From an uncultured Planctomycetaceae bacterium (GTDB lineage: Bacteria; Planctomycetota; Planctomycetia; Planctomycetales; Planctomycetaceae), in assembly GCA_943787265.1 (NCBI GenBank), contig CALSLT010000017.1, forward strand, positions 186,001 to 250,000: a stretch of DNA of 64,000 nucleotides. The letters are read 5' to 3'. Position 1 is the stretch's first letter. Each line of letters starts with the position of its first letter. The notes beneath the pieces were generated by a model. The model did not search any database and had not been told where the DNA came from. It worked only from the letters and a program-made list of their open reading frames with translations. This document shows, one piece after another, positions 63,488-64,000 of the stretch. The position numbers were made by a program, and so were the translations under genes.

Positions 63488-64000
63488 TCAGTGATTAAAG
63501 ATGAACTCTTTCGTATTTAGCAACGCCCAGAGGACGTCCTCAACCGCCGCATTTCTTTCCGAACCGGAATCTGTAAACGCTTCCCGCATCAGGCTCCGTT
63601 CTTCTTCGTTCGGGAAACGCGACAGCGTCGTTAAATACAGTTCGTCAATTAGTTCGTCGTCAGTCAACTCAGAATTCGCAAGACGGCGTGCTGTCCCGTC
63701 CCGATGTTGAATCTTTGCCATGATCTCGGGCGAGTTCAAAAGGTGCAGTGCCTGAGAAATGCTGGGTTCGCCGCTGCGTTCACATTCACAAACCGTCGCT
63801 CGAACCGGCCGACCGAAGATGCGGAAGAAGTAAGAAGGCATCCGGTTATCCCAGATCTGAATCGCCCGATACCCCTCGGGCCAGCCGTTGAATTTCTCGG
63901 CAACACCCGTCGTTTGAGAAATCGCATCCAGCAGAGCTTCGGCGGGAATCGCCTTGTACGCCGCGTGAGAAAAGTTCTGCTGGTCGTCTCGGTTCGAATC
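63488..64000 (-). CDS. DUF1553 protein, C-terminal part (runs off the window)
   Basis: The reading frame is open from the window end at 64000 to the stop at 63488, giving 170 residues of the C-terminus of a DUF1549/DUF1553-type protein: YKAIPAEALLDAISQTTGV, GEPSISQALHLLNSPEIMAKI, DDELIDELYLTTLSRFPNEEER and the family ending VEDVLWALLNTKEFIFNH. The rest lies beyond the window. It precedes the DUF1501 gene by 44 bases. The ATG at 63841 is an internal Met, not the start. Confidence 0.93.
   Translation of the reverse strand, partial: DSNRDDQQNFSHAAYKAIPAEALLDAISQTTGVAEKFNGWPEGYRAIQIWDNRMPSYFFRIFGRPVRATVCECERSGEPSISQALHLLNSPEIMAKIQHRDGTARRLANSELTDDELIDELYLTTLSRFPNEEERSLMREAFTDSGSERNAAVEDVLWALLNTKEFIFNH

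Overview
The window looks like chromosomal DNA from a planctomycete (order Planctomycetales or a close relative). The basis is gene content: three DUF1501 (Tat-exported, sulfatase-like) genes, three DUF1549/DUF1553 genes (two with cytochrome-c-like domains), a DUF1559 pseudopilin-like protein, a PPC-domain exoprotein, a FHA-GAF-PP2C phosphatase and many exported proteins of families best known from that phylum. No species is claimed. There is no rRNA and no CRISPR array.

Layout. 0.1-3.4 kb: signalling phosphatase, CitG-like transferase, UPF0047 protein. 3.5-15.4 kb: frameshifted NuoL-like membrane protein, cyclophilin, alkaline phosphatase divergent from a PHP-domain exported hydrolase, formylglycine-generating enzyme, Gfo/Idh/MocA oxidoreductase, and a RAYT gene framed by inverted REP-like sequences. 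15.4-25.4 kb: DUF1549/1553 protein, a broken sodium:solute symporter, a palindrome-rich spacer, bioB, an IS5-type element inserted exactly at the end of a decayed IS630-type element, and a frameshifted DUF4424-like gene. 25.4-37.5 kb (mostly minus): DUF1501 gene, a ribose-type ABC sugar importer (binding protein, ATPase, permease), prenyltransferase-repeat protein, two exported proteins, hisH, a CBM9-like protein, a TatD/EboB-like hydrolase with a small partner, and a phosphotransferase.

37.68-44.38 kb is an integrated mobile element. It starts in a tRNA-Leu(UAG) gene, is bounded by identical 41-bp direct repeats (the tRNA 5' half), carries a tyrosine recombinase next to the tRNA, has a tandem 11-bp repeat pair near each end, and otherwise holds AT-rich, very small, overlapping unrecognised genes plus an ORF-free stretch of about 550 bp with long-range inverted complementarity that may be a structured RNA. 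This is the least explained part of the window.

44.5-64 kb returns to ordinary chromosome: DEDDh exonuclease, BON protein, DUF1501 plus DUF1549/1553/cytochrome pair, CpaF-TadB-TadC secretion genes, an Mla-type lipid ABC transporter (permease, ATPase, MCE protein), scpB, a lipoprotein and DUF1559 pair, and a DUF1553-DUF1501-PPC run that leaves the window.

A recurrent oddity is about twenty apparent single-base frameshifts, several in homopolymers, nearly all at 18-25 kb and 37-44 kb. Several restored frames recreate exact stop/start overlaps with the next gene, so sequencing or assembly error is as likely as gene decay. All function calls rest on motif recognition by eye; no search was run.
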